A stretch of DNA of 64,000 nucleotides from Thermithiobacillus plumbiphilus (GTDB lineage Bacteria > Pseudomonadota > Gammaproteobacteria > Acidithiobacillales > Thermithiobacillaceae), in contig NZ_JBBPCO010000003.1 of assembly GCF_038070005.1 (NCBI RefSeq), positions 124,001-188,000 of the forward strand. Direction: 5' to 3'. The translations under genes and the position numbers were made by a program. A model generated the notes under the pieces. That model did not search any database and was not told where the DNA came from. It saw only the letters and a list, made by a program, of their open reading frames with translations. Shown piece by piece: positions 28,339 through 37,623 of the stretch; the stretch's first letter is position 1, and the number at the start of each line of letters is the position of its first letter.

Positions 28339-30092
28339 AGAAATCACTTCTCCCCCTGGGCGCCATGGCGCTCGCGCTCCTGTCCGGCTGCCAGCACATG
28401 CCGCAAGACAGACAGGAGGCCATGATGAAGCAGACCCTGGCCCCGGCGCCCGCCGTCCCGGCCAGCAGTCCCCTGCCCGCCGAAGTCGATCGCGCCCTGC
28501 TGCCACCGGTTGGCAGTCTGGCCCCAACACCCGCCCCGCGCAAGGCGGCCTTCCCGCGCTTCAATCTGGTGATGCAGGACGCGCCGGCCGATCAGATCTT
28601 CATGGGCCTGGCCTATGGCACGGACTACAGCATGGTGGTCTCGCCCGAGGTCAAGGGCCGTCTGACGCTCAACCTGCACCGGGTCACCCTGCCCGAGGCC
28701 CTGGAGAGCATCCGCAGCGCCTATGGCTATGAATACGAGCTGCAGGGCAAGCGCATCATCATCAAGCCGGCCCAGCTCGAAACCCGCATCTATCAGATCA
28801 ACTATCTGGATATCCAGCGTCGCGGCATCTCGGATCTGTCGGTCAATTCCAATGACGTGGGTAGCGCGTCGAGCACCTATGGCAACACGGGCACGCAGCC
28901 TTCTATGGCCCTGGCACCGGGCAGCAACGGGCTGGATGGGCGCGCTCTGCAGGCCAGCCGCATCAATACCCGCTCGGAAACCGATTTCTGGAAGGGCCTG
29001 CAGGGCTCGCTGGATGCCGTGATCGGCGACAAGGATGGCCGCAAGGTCATCCTCAGCCCGCAGTCCGGGATGGTGGTCGTGCGCGCCATGCCGAGCGAGC
29101 TGCGCGACGTCAGTCGTCTGCTGCAGGCCATCCGGGGCAGCGTCGAGCGTCAGGTCATCCTGGAGGCCAAGATCCTTGAGGTGCAGCTTAACAAGGGCTT
29201 TCAGGCCGGCATCAACTGGAACGCGCTGGGGCATATCGGCAACACTGACATCACTGCCAATCAGGTGGGCGGACCGGGCCTGTTCGCCAATGCAGATGGG
29301 ACCGCGCCCACTGTCGGCAATAGCGGCAATATTGGCGGTACCCTGCCCGCGCTGGATACGGTGCAGGCCTTCGGCGGCGTGTTCAACATGGTGGTGCGCA
29401 ATGGCGCAAACTTTGCCGCCATGATCGAGGCCCTGTCGCGCCAGGGCCAGGTGCACGTGCTTTCCAGCCCGCGCATCGCCACCATCAACAACCAGAAAGC
29501 CGTGATCAAGGTCGGTACCGACAACATCTTCGTCACCGACATCAACACCAATTCCAGCGTCGGCGGCACGCTCGGCAGCACGGTCAACACCCAGCCCACG
29601 CCCAAGCTGACGCCGCTGTTTTCGGGCATCGCCCTGGACGTCACGCCGAGCATCGACAAGGACGGCTTCATCACCCTGCACGTGCATCCGGCCATCACCA
29701 ACATCAATACCGTGACCCAGAACTTCACCATCAATGGCGCGAATTACACCCTGCCACTCGCGTCCTCGGACGTGCGCGAGGTCGACAGCATCGTGCGCGC
29801 CCGCAATGGCCAGGTGGTGGTGATCGGCGGCCTGATGAAGGAGAGCCAGAGCGAGGATCTCGCCGCCACGCCGCTCCTGGGCGACATTCCTTTCCTGGGC
29901 GCGGCCTTCCGCCACACCCGCCAGGCCAGCCTCAAGAGCGAGCTGGTGATCCTGCTGCGCCCGGTGGTGGTCGATGATGCCAGTGCCTGGGAGCAGGACA
30001 TTGCCGCGACCCGCACGCGCTTCGAGGATGCCGATCCTGGTTTCCATCTCGGCGGCTTCCCGAAGACCTTCGGCGTCGGGGGCGAACGCTGA
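28335..30092 (+). CDS. mshL: MSHA outer-membrane secretin MshL
   Basis: 585 residues. A lipoprotein signal (M-K-K-S-L-L-P-L-G-A then L-A-L-L-S-G-C) gives an acylated cysteine near residue 19. A proline-rich linker and an N-domain follow, then the secretin core with V-E-R-Q-V-I-L-E-A-K-I-L-E-V and V-V-V-I-G-G-L-M-K, and the conserved P-F-L-G-A-A-F end segment. It forms the outer-membrane channel through which the pilus exits. A much longer frame from 27507 only extends into upstream genes and is not the gene start. Overlaps mshM by one base. Confidence 0.95.
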   Translation: MKKSLLPLGAMALALLSGCQHMPQDRQEAMMKQTLAPAPAVPASSPLPAEVDRALLPPVGSLAPTPAPRKAAFPRFNLVMQDAPADQIFMGLAYGTDYSMVVSPEVKGRLTLNLHRVTLPEALESIRSAYGYEYELQGKRIIIKPAQLETRIYQINYLDIQRRGISDLSVNSNDVGSASSTYGNTGTQPSMALAPGSNGLDGRALQASRINTRSETDFWKGLQGSLDAVIGDKDGRKVILSPQSGMVVVRAMPSELRDVSRLLQAIRGSVERQVILEAKILEVQLNKGFQAGINWNALGHIGNTDITANQVGGPGLFANADGTAPTVGNSGNIGGTLPALDTVQAFGGVFNMVVRNGANFAAMIEALSRQGQVHVLSSPRIATINNQKAVIKVGTDNIFVTDINTNSSVGGTLGSTVNTQPTPKLTPLFSGIALDVTPSIDKDGFITLHVHPAITNINTVTQNFTINGANYTLPLASSDVREVDSIVRARNGQVVVIGGLMKESQSEDLAATPLLGDIPFLGAAFRHTRQASLKSELVILLRPVVVDDASAWEQDIAATRTRFEDADPGFHLGGFPKTFGVGGER

Positions 30093-30937
30093 TGTATCTG
30101 GAGTTTTTCGGGCTGCGGGAATATCCCTTCGGGCTGACGCCGGATTCGAGCTTCTTCTTTGCTGACGAGAGCCGCCAGGGCGCGCTCGATACCCTGCGTT
30201 TCGCCTTGGAATCGGGGGAAGGCTTCATCAAGATCAGCGGTGAGGTGGGCACCGGCAAGACCACGCTCTGCCGCTATTTTCTGCAGAGCCTCGGCCCGGA
30301 CACGATCAGCGCCTATATTCTCAACCCCCAGCTCGAACCCCGAGAACTGCTGCAGGCCGTGGCCCGGGAATTGACGCTCAGCCTCGACCAGCACGAGGAC
30401 GGCCAGCAGGCCTTGCAGGCCATCAATCAGGCCCTGCTCCAGCACGCCGCGGACGGCAAACGCGTCATCCTGCTGATCGATGAGGCCCAGGCACTCTCGA
30501 CAGCCTCGCTGGAAACCGTGCGTCTGCTTTCCAATCTCGAAACCGAGAAACGCAAGCTCCTGCAGATCATGCTGTTTGGTCAGCCGGAGCTCGACAGCCG
30601 CCTGGAAGCGCCCGAGATCCGCCAGCTCAGGCAGCGCATCGCCTTCAATTACACCCTGCGGCCCCTGCGCCAAGACGAGAGTGGCGCCTATCTCGAACAC
30701 CGGCTGCGGCTGGCGGGCTACCGCGGCTGGGCACTGTTCAGCCCCGGCGCGCGGCGTCTGCTGCACCGGGCCAGTCGCGGCATACCGCGCCTGATCAATC
30801 TGCTGGCACACAAGGCCCTGCTAGCGGCCTATGGCCAGGGCAGGCGCCAGATCTCGCGCCGGGAATTGCTACGCGCCCTAGACGACACGCCGCAGGCCTT
30901 CAACGTCGCCTTCTGGCGGCGCGTGACGGGTTTTTGA
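30092..30937 (+). CDS. mshM: MSHA biogenesis protein MshM (ExeA-like AAA ATPase)
   Basis: 281 residues. Walker A G-E-V-G-T-G-K-T-T near residue 50 follows the family start M-Y-L-E-F-F-G-L-R-E-Y-P-F-G-L-T-P-D; Walker B is V-I-L-L-I-D-E-A-Q-A-L near 125-135. R-G-I-P-R-L-I-N sensor motif is near 230. Relatives (ExeA, GspA) help place the secretin in the envelope. No C-terminal peptidoglycan-binding domain is seen, as in MshM. Confidence 0.93.
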   Translation: MYLEFFGLREYPFGLTPDSSFFFADESRQGALDTLRFALESGEGFIKISGEVGTGKTTLCRYFLQSLGPDTISAYILNPQLEPRELLQAVARELTLSLDQHEDGQQALQAINQALLQHAADGKRVILLIDEAQALSTASLETVRLLSNLETEKRKLLQIMLFGQPELDSRLEAPEIRQLRQRIAFNYTLRPLRQDESGAYLEHRLRLAGYRGWALFSPGARRLLHRASRGIPRLINLLAHKALLAAYGQGRRQISRRELLRALDDTPQAFNVAFWRRVTGF

Positions 30938-30938
30938 T

Positions 30939-32033
30939 ATGAGCCTGATCAATGATGTCCTGAAGGACCTGGATCGACGCCGGGGACCGCAGGCAGCGGG
31001 AGCCGCCCTGCCGCCCGTGCAGGCAGTGGACAGGTCCCGGAAAAGGATGCTGCTGGGCGGTGTACTGGGAACCGGGGTCCTGGCGGGAGGATTGCTCCTG
31101 CTCTGGCCGGAATCGCTCAGGGTTGCTCCGCCAGCCCCGGTATTGGCTCAGGCCGCACCAGTTGCCCCGGCAGCAAGCACCACAGCAATCCAGCCGCCAC
31201 AGGTGGCGGTCAGCCCCGCCGAGGCCCCAGTCGCGCCCGCGCTGAGTCCATCGGTGAAGGAAACGACGCCGGAAGCCCCGGACTTCGAGGAGCCCCAATC
31301 CCTGTCCCGAACCTCGGTGAGACAGCCGCCGCCCAGTTCCACGCCTGAGCAGCGGAATGCAGTCCGACCAGTATCGAGCGCGCCCGCCTTGCCCAGGGCA
31401 GCGCAAAACAAGAAAGCGCAAGCTGCCGAACTCAGTTCGCCACCCGTGATCCATCCTGAGCTGGAAATGACCGGCCAAACCAGAAATGCACGCCTGGAAG
31501 CCGCCCTGGAAAACCGGGGCAGCGACCCCGCTGGTACCATCCGCGATTTGCAGATGTTGGTGAGCGAAGAGCCGCGTTTTGCGAGCGCCCGCGTGCAGCT
31601 CGCCCTGCTGCTCTGGCAGAAGGCCCGGCAGGACGAGGCCCTGCAGGCCTTGCGGGAAGGTCGTCAGCTTTTCCCGGACAATGCCGATATCACCATCCTG
31701 CTCGCCCGATTGCTGGCAGAACTCCAGCAGAACCGGGAGGCCTTTGATCTCCTGCGCCAGATGCGCGCGCCGGTCTCAAATCCTGGTTATTACGGGCTGC
31801 TGGGGGCTCTGGCGCGGCAACAGGGACAGCTTGATCTTGCCAACAAGGCCTATCGCCAGGCCCTGCGGCTGAATCCTGACAATCTGCAATGGCAGATGGG
31901 GCTTGGTCTGGTGCTGGCGGACCAGGGGCAATCCGCCGAGGCGCGGGTGCTGTTGCAGCGGGTCTTGGAGAGATTGCCGGCGGGGAGTGAGGTGGGGGAA
32001 TATTTGCGGGGGAGGCTGGCGGGGCTGGGCTGA
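30939..32033 (+). CDS. mshN: MSHA biogenesis protein MshN (TPR protein)
   Basis: 364 residues. The cytoplasmic start M-S-L-I-N-D-V-L-K-D-L-D-R-R-R is the MshN/PilB-associated signature. A transmembrane helix lies at about 36-53, a Pro/Ala-rich periplasmic linker at about 60-165, and TPR repeats fill the C-terminal half (A-N-K-A-Y-R-Q-A-L-R-L-N-P-D among others). It ends the msh locus. Its TGA stop lies within the first bases of repeat copy A. Confidence 0.88.
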   Translation: MSLINDVLKDLDRRRGPQAAGAALPPVQAVDRSRKRMLLGGVLGTGVLAGGLLLLWPESLRVAPPAPVLAQAAPVAPAASTTAIQPPQVAVSPAEAPVAPALSPSVKETTPEAPDFEEPQSLSRTSVRQPPPSSTPEQRNAVRPVSSAPALPRAAQNKKAQAAELSSPPVIHPELEMTGQTRNARLEAALENRGSDPAGTIRDLQMLVSEEPRFASARVQLALLLWQKARQDEALQALREGRQLFPDNADITILLARLLAELQQNREAFDLLRQMRAPVSNPGYYGLLGALARQQGQLDLANKAYRQALRLNPDNLQWQMGLGLVLADQGQSAEARVLLQRVLERLPAGSEVGEYLRGRLAGLG

Positions 32034-32125
32034 GTTTGAGCGGCTGCGCCGCGGCTTGGTTGAGTGTCGGGGGCAGCCCGACAGCTGGTTACTTTCTTTT
32101 GGACGGGCAAAAGAAAGTAACCCAA
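32032..32125 (+). repeat. Interspersed hairpin repeat, copy A
   Basis: Begins TGAGTTTGAGCGG at the mshN stop codon, continues through GGCTGCGCCGCGGCTTGG, GAGTGTCGGGGG and CCCGACAGC, then a hairpin with 15-base arms (32087-32101 and 32108-32122) around a short loop. Copy B at 32608-32707 is the same element on the other strand. Translated copies of such elements show K-E-S-N-type peptides seen widely in proteobacterial genomes. Confidence 0.88.
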
Positions 32126-32607
32126 GAAAACCCGCCCCGCTGCGCTGGTCCGCTGACGCGGACTGCCCTGTGCGCCTTGGGCCTTGGGCGCGCGCGCTAA
32201 ACTCGCTGCGTTCAGACAACGCGCGCGCTGATCCCCGCGTCCCGGCGTTGCACGGCAGCGCAGAAGGGGTCTGGTCCGTGCCGGCAGACAGGGATCAGCC
32301 CTGATGAGGCAGGCTGAAAGGAAAAGGCAAAAGGCAAAAGATAGAGAAGGTTTGGTTAAGCCGCATACATCAGACAAGATCCGCTAAGCTCCGATCAAAC
32401 CAGATCCCTTCTAACCAGATCTTCTCCCAGAGCACTCAATCACGAGCTTGGGATGGGGTTCAACCCATTGCACCGGTGCCGGCGCGTGCCGCTCGGGCGG
32501 GGGGCAGTCGGCGAGGACTGTCTGAGCCGCAGGCGAGTTCCGCAGCCGCTCCGCACGAGCCAGCAAGCCGGGTAGCCGCAGGCCACCGGTGCTGGGGGTC
32601 TTTTTCT
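32126..32607. other. Intergenic stretch between the two hairpin repeats
   Basis: About 480 bases with no supported gene. It holds GC-rich sequence with short inverted repeats such as the GCGCGCGC region near 32188-32228, then an A-rich purine stretch near 32318-32345. Short open frames occur on all strands but none resembles a protein. Confidence 0.6.
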
Positions 32608-32707
32608 TTGCTCCCTTTCTTTTGGACAAGCAAAAGAAAGGGAGTTGCTGTCGGGCAACCCCCGACACTCAATCCAGCCGCGGCGCAGCCGCACAAACTC
32701 AAACTCA
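32608..32707 (-). repeat. Interspersed hairpin repeat, copy B
   Basis: Reading on the minus strand, it begins TGAGTTTGAG at the galE stop codon and shows the same GGCTGCGCCGCGGCT, GAGTGTCGGGGG and CCCGACAGC blocks as copy A. The hairpin arms are 32611-32624 and 32631-32644. Compared with copy A, three base pairs in the stem differ and all are compensated in the opposite arm. Confidence 0.88.
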
Positions 32708-33694
32708 ACCCACCCCCGCCATCTTCCGCTCCCAGTTCCAGGCGTGCTGGATAATGGTATGCAGGTCATTGAACTGCGGGTTCCAGCCGAGCTGCTCGCG
32801 GGCCAGGCGCGAGTCGGCCACCAGCCGGGCCGGATCACCCGCGCGACGGGGGGCATCAATGACGCGGATCTCGCGCCCGGTCACTTCCCGTGCCGTGTCG
32901 ATGACTTCCTGCACGGAAAAGCCACTGCCGTTGCCGAGGTTATAAGCCGCACTCTCGCCGCCGGCGACGAGTTGCTCCAGGGCCAGCAGGTGCGCGCCAC
33001 AGAGATCCATGATGTGGATGTAGTCGCGGATGCAGGTGCCATCGGGGGTGTCGTAGTCGCGGCCGAACACGGAGATAGCTTCACGCCGGCCGGAGGCGGC
33101 CTGCAGCACCAGCGGGACGAGATGAGTCTCGGGATCATGACGCTCACCCAGACGCCCCTCGGGGTCGGCACCGGCGGCATTGAAATAGCGCAGGCAGACG
33201 GATTTCAGGCCATAGGCCTGGTCGTAGTCGCCGAGGATCTCTTCGACCATGCGCTTGGTGCGGCCATAGGGATTGATGGGATGCTCGGGATGCTTTTCAT
33301 CGATGGGCGTGTAGTGCGGCTCGCCGAAGATGGCGGCGGTGGAGGAGAAGATGAAGTTGCGCACATTGTGGCGGCGCATGGCGTCGAGCAGCACCAGCGT
33401 GGTGGTGACGTTGTTGTGATAGTACTTGGCCGGGTGGATCACGGATTCGCCCACCTGAATGAAGGAGGCGAAGTGCATGACGCCATCGAACTGATGTTCA
33501 CCAAAGACCTGATCGAGCAGCGCGGCGTCACCGACATTGCCCTGTACGAACTCACCACCCAGCACCGCATCCCGATGCCCGTTGGAGAGATCATCCAGGG
33601 TCACCACCCGATGCCCCTGCTCCAGCAGCATCTCCACCATGTGCGAGCCAATGTAGCCCGCACCGCCTACCACCAGAATCTCGAGTTGTGCCAT
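32705..33694 (-). CDS. galE: UDP-glucose 4-epimerase
   Basis: Interconverts UDP-glucose and UDP-galactose for surface polysaccharide or lipopolysaccharide. 329 residues. NAD-binding G-G-A-G-Y-I-G-S-H is at about 10-18, the catalytic serine region is F-S-S-T-A-A-I-F-G, and the tyrosine/lysine pair is in N-P-Y-G-R-T-K. L-R-Y-F-N-A-A-G-A confirms the GalE branch. I start at the ATG at 33694, with AAGGGG and GGGC upstream; a longer frame to 33826 overlaps purD and is rejected. It is divergent from purD. Confidence 0.95.
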   Translation of the reverse strand: MAQLEILVVGGAGYIGSHMVEMLLEQGHRVVTLDDLSNGHRDAVLGGEFVQGNVGDAALLDQVFGEHQFDGVMHFASFIQVGESVIHPAKYYHNNVTTTLVLLDAMRRHNVRNFIFSSTAAIFGEPHYTPIDEKHPEHPINPYGRTKRMVEEILGDYDQAYGLKSVCLRYFNAAGADPEGRLGERHDPETHLVPLVLQAASGRREAISVFGRDYDTPDGTCIRDYIHIMDLCGAHLLALEQLVAGGESAAYNLGNGSGFSVQEVIDTAREVTGREIRVIDAPRRAGDPARLVADSRLAREQLGWNPQFNDLHTIIQHAWNWERKMAGVG

Positions 33695-33781
33695 GCCCTT
33701 TTCCCCTTTTTGATGCCAAGTGCTTATCAAAAAGGCTAGAATACCTGCTTTCAACAATTCCTGTCGTCCTGCGGAAAGCGT

Positions 33782-35050
33782 ATGAGCCAAAAAATTCTTG
33801 TGATCGGCAACGGCGGGCGCGAACACGCGCTGGCCTGGAAACTCGCCCAGTCGCCGCGTGTCGGCCAGGTATACTGCGCGCCGGGTAACGCCGGCACCGC
33901 GCTGGAGGCCGGGGTCGAGAACCTGCCAATCAGTGCCAGCGATATCGATGCGCTGCTGCGCTTTGCGCGTGAAAAAAACATTGATCTAACGGTGGTCGGC
34001 CCGGAAGCGCCGCTGGTGGCTGGCCTGGTCGACGCCTTCCAGGCTGCTGGCCTGCGCATCTTCGGCCCCACGGCCCAGGCCGCTCAGCTTGAAGGCTCCA
34101 AGGCCTTCGCCAAGGATTTTCTGGCGCGCCATGCCATTCCCACTGCCGCCTACCGGCATTTCGAAGATCTCGCGGCCGCCGAGGACTACATCCGCAGCCA
34201 GCGCCTGCCGCTGGTCATCAAGGCCGATGGCCTGGCCGCCGGCAAGGGCGTGATCATTGCCGAAACGCTGGAACAAGCCCTGGATGCCGCGCGCGACTGG
34301 ATGCAGGGCGGCGGGCGTATCGTGGTCGAGGAATTCCTGCAGGGCGAGGAGGCCAGCTTCATCGTGGTGGCGGCACAGGGCCAGGTGCAGGCCCTGGCCA
34401 CGTCCCAGGATCACAAGCGCCTGCTGGATGCCGACTGGGGCCCCAACACCGGCGGCATGGGCGCCTACTCCCCCGCCCCGGTCGTCGATGCCGCCACCCA
34501 TCAGCGCATCATGGAAAGCGTCATCCTGTCCACCCTGCGTGGTCTGGAAAGCGAGGGTATCCCCTACACCGGCTTTCTTTACGCGGGTCTGATGATCGAG
34601 AACGGCCAGCCCAAGGTACTCGAATTCAACTGCCGCATGGGCGACCCCGAGACCCAGCCCATCCTCATGCGCCTGCAGAGTGATCTTCTGGATCTGCTGG
34701 ATGCTGCGGTCGATGGCCATCTGCAGGAGACTCGCCTGGAATGGGACAGCCGTCCGGCGCTTTGCGTAGTCATGGCCGCCGCCGGCTACCCCGACAATCC
34801 GCGCAAGGGTGATGCCATCCAGGGACTGGATACCGCTGCGCTCGCGGACAGCAAGGTCTTCCATGCCGGCACCGAACTCAAAAACGGCCAAGTGCTCACC
34901 AGTGGCGGCCGCGTGCTGGGCGTGACAGCACTCGGCCAGAGCGTGCGCGAGGCCCAGAACCGCGCTTATGAAGCCGTCCGCCAGATTCATTGGGATGGCG
35001 AGCAGCACCGCAGCGATATCGGCTATCGCGCCATCGCCCGCGAGGCCTGA
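33782..35050 (+). CDS. purD: Phosphoribosylamine-glycine ligase
   Basis: Second step of purine synthesis, joining phosphoribosylamine and glycine with ATP. 422 residues with the family start I-L-V-I-G-N-G-G-R-E-H-A-L-A, the ATP-grasp segment V-I-K-A-D-G-L-A-A-G-K-G-V and D-H-K-R, and the C-terminal signature F-N-C-R-M-G-D-P-E-T-Q. It is not next to purH, its usual partner. tsaC follows after seven bases. Confidence 0.97.
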   Translation: MSQKILVIGNGGREHALAWKLAQSPRVGQVYCAPGNAGTALEAGVENLPISASDIDALLRFAREKNIDLTVVGPEAPLVAGLVDAFQAAGLRIFGPTAQAAQLEGSKAFAKDFLARHAIPTAAYRHFEDLAAAEDYIRSQRLPLVIKADGLAAGKGVIIAETLEQALDAARDWMQGGGRIVVEEFLQGEEASFIVVAAQGQVQALATSQDHKRLLDADWGPNTGGMGAYSPAPVVDAATHQRIMESVILSTLRGLESEGIPYTGFLYAGLMIENGQPKVLEFNCRMGDPETQPILMRLQSDLLDLLDAAVDGHLQETRLEWDSRPALCVVMAAAGYPDNPRKGDAIQGLDTAALADSKVFHAGTELKNGQVLTSGGRVLGVTALGQSVREAQNRAYEAVRQIHWDGEQHRSDIGYRAIAREA

Positions 35051-35057
35051 GCGCATC

Positions 35058-35627
35058 ATGAAGCCCTGGGCCAGTCAACTGCGGCGCGTGGCCGGCGTGA
35101 TCCGGCGCGGCGGCGTGGTCGCCTACCCCACGGCGTCCTGCTACGGGCTGGGCTGCGATCCGCGCAATCGCCGCGCCGTGCGGCGCATCCTGCGCCTCAA
35201 GAACCGACCGGTCTGGAAGGGCCTGATCGTGATCGGTGCCAGCAGGCGGCAACTGCTGCCCTATGCGGATCGCCACCGTCTGCCGGGGGATATCGACCAA
35301 ACCATGGACGCGGTCTGGCCGGGTCCCGTCAGTCTGATCCTGCCTGCCGGCCGCCGCTGCCCGCCCTGGGTGCGCGGCAGGCATGACGGCATCGCCCTGC
35401 GCGAGGACGCCCATCCCCCGGCGCGGGACCTCTGCAAGGTTGCCGGCATGGCCATCGTTTCCACCAGTGCCAACCCCGCCGGCTTCCAGTCCGCACGCAC
35501 GGCAACCGAGGTAAGGCGCTACTTCGGTAGCCGCGTGGATGCCATTCTGCGCGCGCCCATTGGCAAGCAGCGCAAGCCGAGCCGGATCATTGACGTGCAG
35601 AGCGGGCGCACGCTACGCCCCGGCTGA
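35058..35627 (+). CDS. tsaC: Threonylcarbamoyl-AMP synthase (Sua5/YciO/YrdC family)
   Basis: Makes threonylcarbamoyl-adenylate for the t6A37 modification of tRNAs that read ANN codons. 189 residues, the short TsaC form lacking the Sua5 C-terminal domain. Visible are [32 protein letters not shown], and S-T-S-A-N-P. The start ATG lies eight bases after purD and has no strong binding site, so coupling with purD is likely. Confidence 0.93.
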   Translation: MKPWASQLRRVAGVIRRGGVVAYPTASCYGLGCDPRNRRAVRRILRLKNRPVWKGLIVIGASRRQLLPYADRHRLPGDIDQTMDAVWPGPVSLILPAGRRCPPWVRGRHDGIALREDAHPPARDLCKVAGMAIVSTSANPAGFQSARTATEVRRYFGSRVDAILRAPIGKQRKPSRIIDVQSGRTLRPG

Positions 35628-35719
35628 CAGTGCTGGCAAGCTCCAGAAAGACTAGAATAGGATATTGTTGTCCTGTTATGATCTTGGCGCGGGACATATC
35701 ATTGCAAACAGGAGCCCTC

Positions 35720-36616
35720 ATGCCGAAACCGGATCTGAACCACATCGAATCCTTCCTCCTGGCTTTTCAGGACCGCGTCTGCGCCGGCCTGGAAGCCATT
35801 GATGGCAAGGGGCGCTTTCAGGAAGACGCCTGGAGCCGCCCCGAGGGCGGCGGCGGGCGCACCCGGGTGATCCGCAATGGCGGGATCTTCGAGAAAGGCG
35901 GCGTGAATTTCTCCAAGGTCTGGGGCGCCTCCCTGCCGCCCTCTGCCACCGCCGCCCGTCCGGAGATGGCTGGCCTGCCCTTCACTGCCATGGGTGTGTC
36001 CTGCGTGCTGCACCCACACAATCCCTACATCCCGACCGTGCATTTCAATTACCGCTATCTCGAAGCCGGCGACATCTGGTGGTTTGGAGGCGGCGCGGAT
36101 CTCACCCCGTATTACGGATTCGAAGCTGATGCGCGCCACTTTCACCGCACCCTGAAAACCGCCTGCGACATCCACGACCCTGATTTCTACCCCAACTTCA
36201 AGGCTTGGTGCGACCGCTACTTCTTCATCAAGCATCGCAACGAGGCGCGCGGCGTGGGCGGCATCTTCTTTGATGACCTCACCGGCGATCACGAAAAGCT
36301 CACCGCCTTCTGGCAGGAGGCCGCCAATGCCTTCCTGCCTTCATACCTGCCCATCATCGAACGACGCCGCGACATGGCCTTTGGCGAGCGCGAGCGCAAT
36401 TTCCAGCTCTACCGGCGCGGGCGCTACGTGGAGTTCAATCTCGTCTACGACCGCGGCACCCTGTTTGGCCTGCAATCGGGTGGTCGCACCGAGAGCATCC
36501 TGATGAGCCTGCCCTCCCTGGTTTCCTGGGAATACAACTGGCAGCCCGAGCCCGGCAGCCCCGAAGCGGCCCTTTACGAGCAGTTCCTGCCGGCGCGCGA
36601 CTGGATTTCGATCTGA
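35720..36616 (+). CDS. hemF: Oxygen-dependent coproporphyrinogen III oxidase
   Basis: Converts coproporphyrinogen III to protoporphyrinogen IX using O2, which implies aerobic growth. 298 residues with W[11 protein letters not shown], G-V-N-F-S-K-V, H-P[13 protein letters not shown], [13 protein letters not shown] and [15 protein letters not shown]. The AGGAG site sits seven bases before the ATG at 35720; a frame from 35630 is not needed. It completes with hemA a partial haem set in this window. Confidence 0.97.
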   Translation: MPKPDLNHIESFLLAFQDRVCAGLEAIDGKGRFQEDAWSRPEGGGGRTRVIRNGGIFEKGGVNFSKVWGASLPPSATAARPEMAGLPFTAMGVSCVLHPHNPYIPTVHFNYRYLEAGDIWWFGGGADLTPYYGFEADARHFHRTLKTACDIHDPDFYPNFKAWCDRYFFIKHRNEARGVGGIFFDDLTGDHEKLTAFWQEAANAFLPSYLPIIERRRDMAFGERERNFQLYRRGRYVEFNLVYDRGTLFGLQSGGRTESILMSLPSLVSWEYNWQPEPGSPEAALYEQFLPARDWISI

Positions 36617-36690
36617 GTTCAAGAAGAAATCGGGTAAGGCCAGCGCCCGGAGACCCTGATGCCGGCATCGATACCCCACATGGGTTGTCA

Positions 36691-36704
36691 GACCTAGGAC
36701 TGAC
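36691..36704 (+). promoter_or_regulatory. TAGGAC-type dyad upstream of the small membrane protein
   Basis: GACCTAGGACTGAC lies about 105 bases before the ATG at 36806. It resembles sites upstream of the kinase and ferritin-like genes in this window. The remaining spacer (36617-36805) holds no gene. Confidence 0.4.
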
Positions 36705-36805
36705 TCTACTACCTTGGTCCCGTTCCGGAGCCCGGACGGCGGCATAAGCTGAAACTGCTACATGTCAGATTGCCGTTCCACGTCCTTTTCATCCGGGAGG
36801 AGATC

Positions 36806-37024
36806 ATGAAAAGAGAAGAGTTGATGACGGATCATCTGCTGGAGTCGGCTTCCTACAGGATTCCCGCCCTGAACCCGGAAGTCCTGCTGGTGGTGCTGGC
36901 TACCCTGGTCCTGACATGGATTGGCTTTGCCTGGAACATGGGTATCTGCCTGGGACTGGGTGCTGCCTGCGGCCTGAGTCTTTTTTCACTGGATTTCTTC
37001 CAGGGCGCAGACGAGGACGATTAG
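36806..37024 (+). CDS. Small membrane protein, unrecognised
   Basis: 72 residues. A polar N-terminus (M-K-R-E-E-L-M-T-D-H-L-L-E) is followed by two hydrophobic helices, about 27-45 and 47-60, and an acidic tail (G-A-D-E-D-D). I choose the ATG at 36806, preceded by GGGAGGAG; an upstream ATG at 36770 adds residues without a site. I do not recognise a family. It lies in a cluster with DUF2934 proteins and sensor kinases, so a stress-related envelope role is only inference. Confidence 0.7.
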   Translation: MKREELMTDHLLESASYRIPALNPEVLLVVLATLVLTWIGFAWNMGICLGLGAACGLSLFSLDFFQGADEDD

Positions 37025-37081
37025 AAACACCAGGCTCGCTGGGCCGGGGCGGTGAAGCACCGCCCATATGCCCGACAAAAC

Positions 37082-37525
37082 TCACTTCTGTCCGGCAGCT
37101 GGCCTCGCCAGATTGCTGGCGCGCCTGCGTTCCGGCTCATGATGATCGCTTGGCTGGGTACGGCGCTCGGCCAGGCCCAGATTACTGGGCACATGGACCC
37201 GTTTCGCTGGCTTGCACGACGGCATGTTCAGGGTCCGAGATTCCCCACCATTGTCGCGCGAAGCCTCCAATTGCTGCTGGATCTCGCGTTCCGCGGCCAG
37301 CCAGTCCTCGAGTTGCAGACCTTCACCAAAGCCCCTGGCTTGGGCCCTGAAGTAGGCGGCCTCGGCAATCATGCGCTGGCGCTCCTCCGGTGAGACCACA
37401 TAGCTGCCGCCAGGCCCCTGGCTTCGGCGACCCACCAGATAGTGTACTACTGCCAGCGGCAGCTCCTGCGCCTCGCTTTCCGCTATCTGGCCACTTCCCG
37501 AAAACCTGACAAACGTCTTATTCAT
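37082..37525 (-). CDS. DUF2934-domain protein
   Basis: 147 residues. The DUF2934 segment R-Q-R-M-I-A-E-A-A-Y-F-R-A-Q-A-R-G-F with L-E-D-W-L-A-A-E-R-E-I lies in the middle (about 65-105); the same signature ends the protein at 39679-40425. The rest is polar and probably disordered, including a basic C-terminal tail. Start at 37525 is chosen because GGGAG lies eight bases upstream. DUF2934 proteins have no known function; they often occur in stress and storage-polymer contexts. Confidence 0.8.
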   Translation of the reverse strand: MNKTFVRFSGSGQIAESEAQELPLAVVHYLVGRRSQGPGGSYVVSPEERQRMIAEAAYFRAQARGFGEGLQLEDWLAAEREIQQQLEASRDNGGESRTLNMPSCKPAKRVHVPSNLGLAERRTQPSDHHEPERRRASNLARPAAGQK

Positions 37526-37623
37526 CCTTCGCGCTCCCATGACGGATTCTGCACGTGGAATTAGACCTTTGATGCCGCCAGGCATTCCCTGCCTGGCGCG
37601 AAAGTCTGAGACCCGAAATCTCG

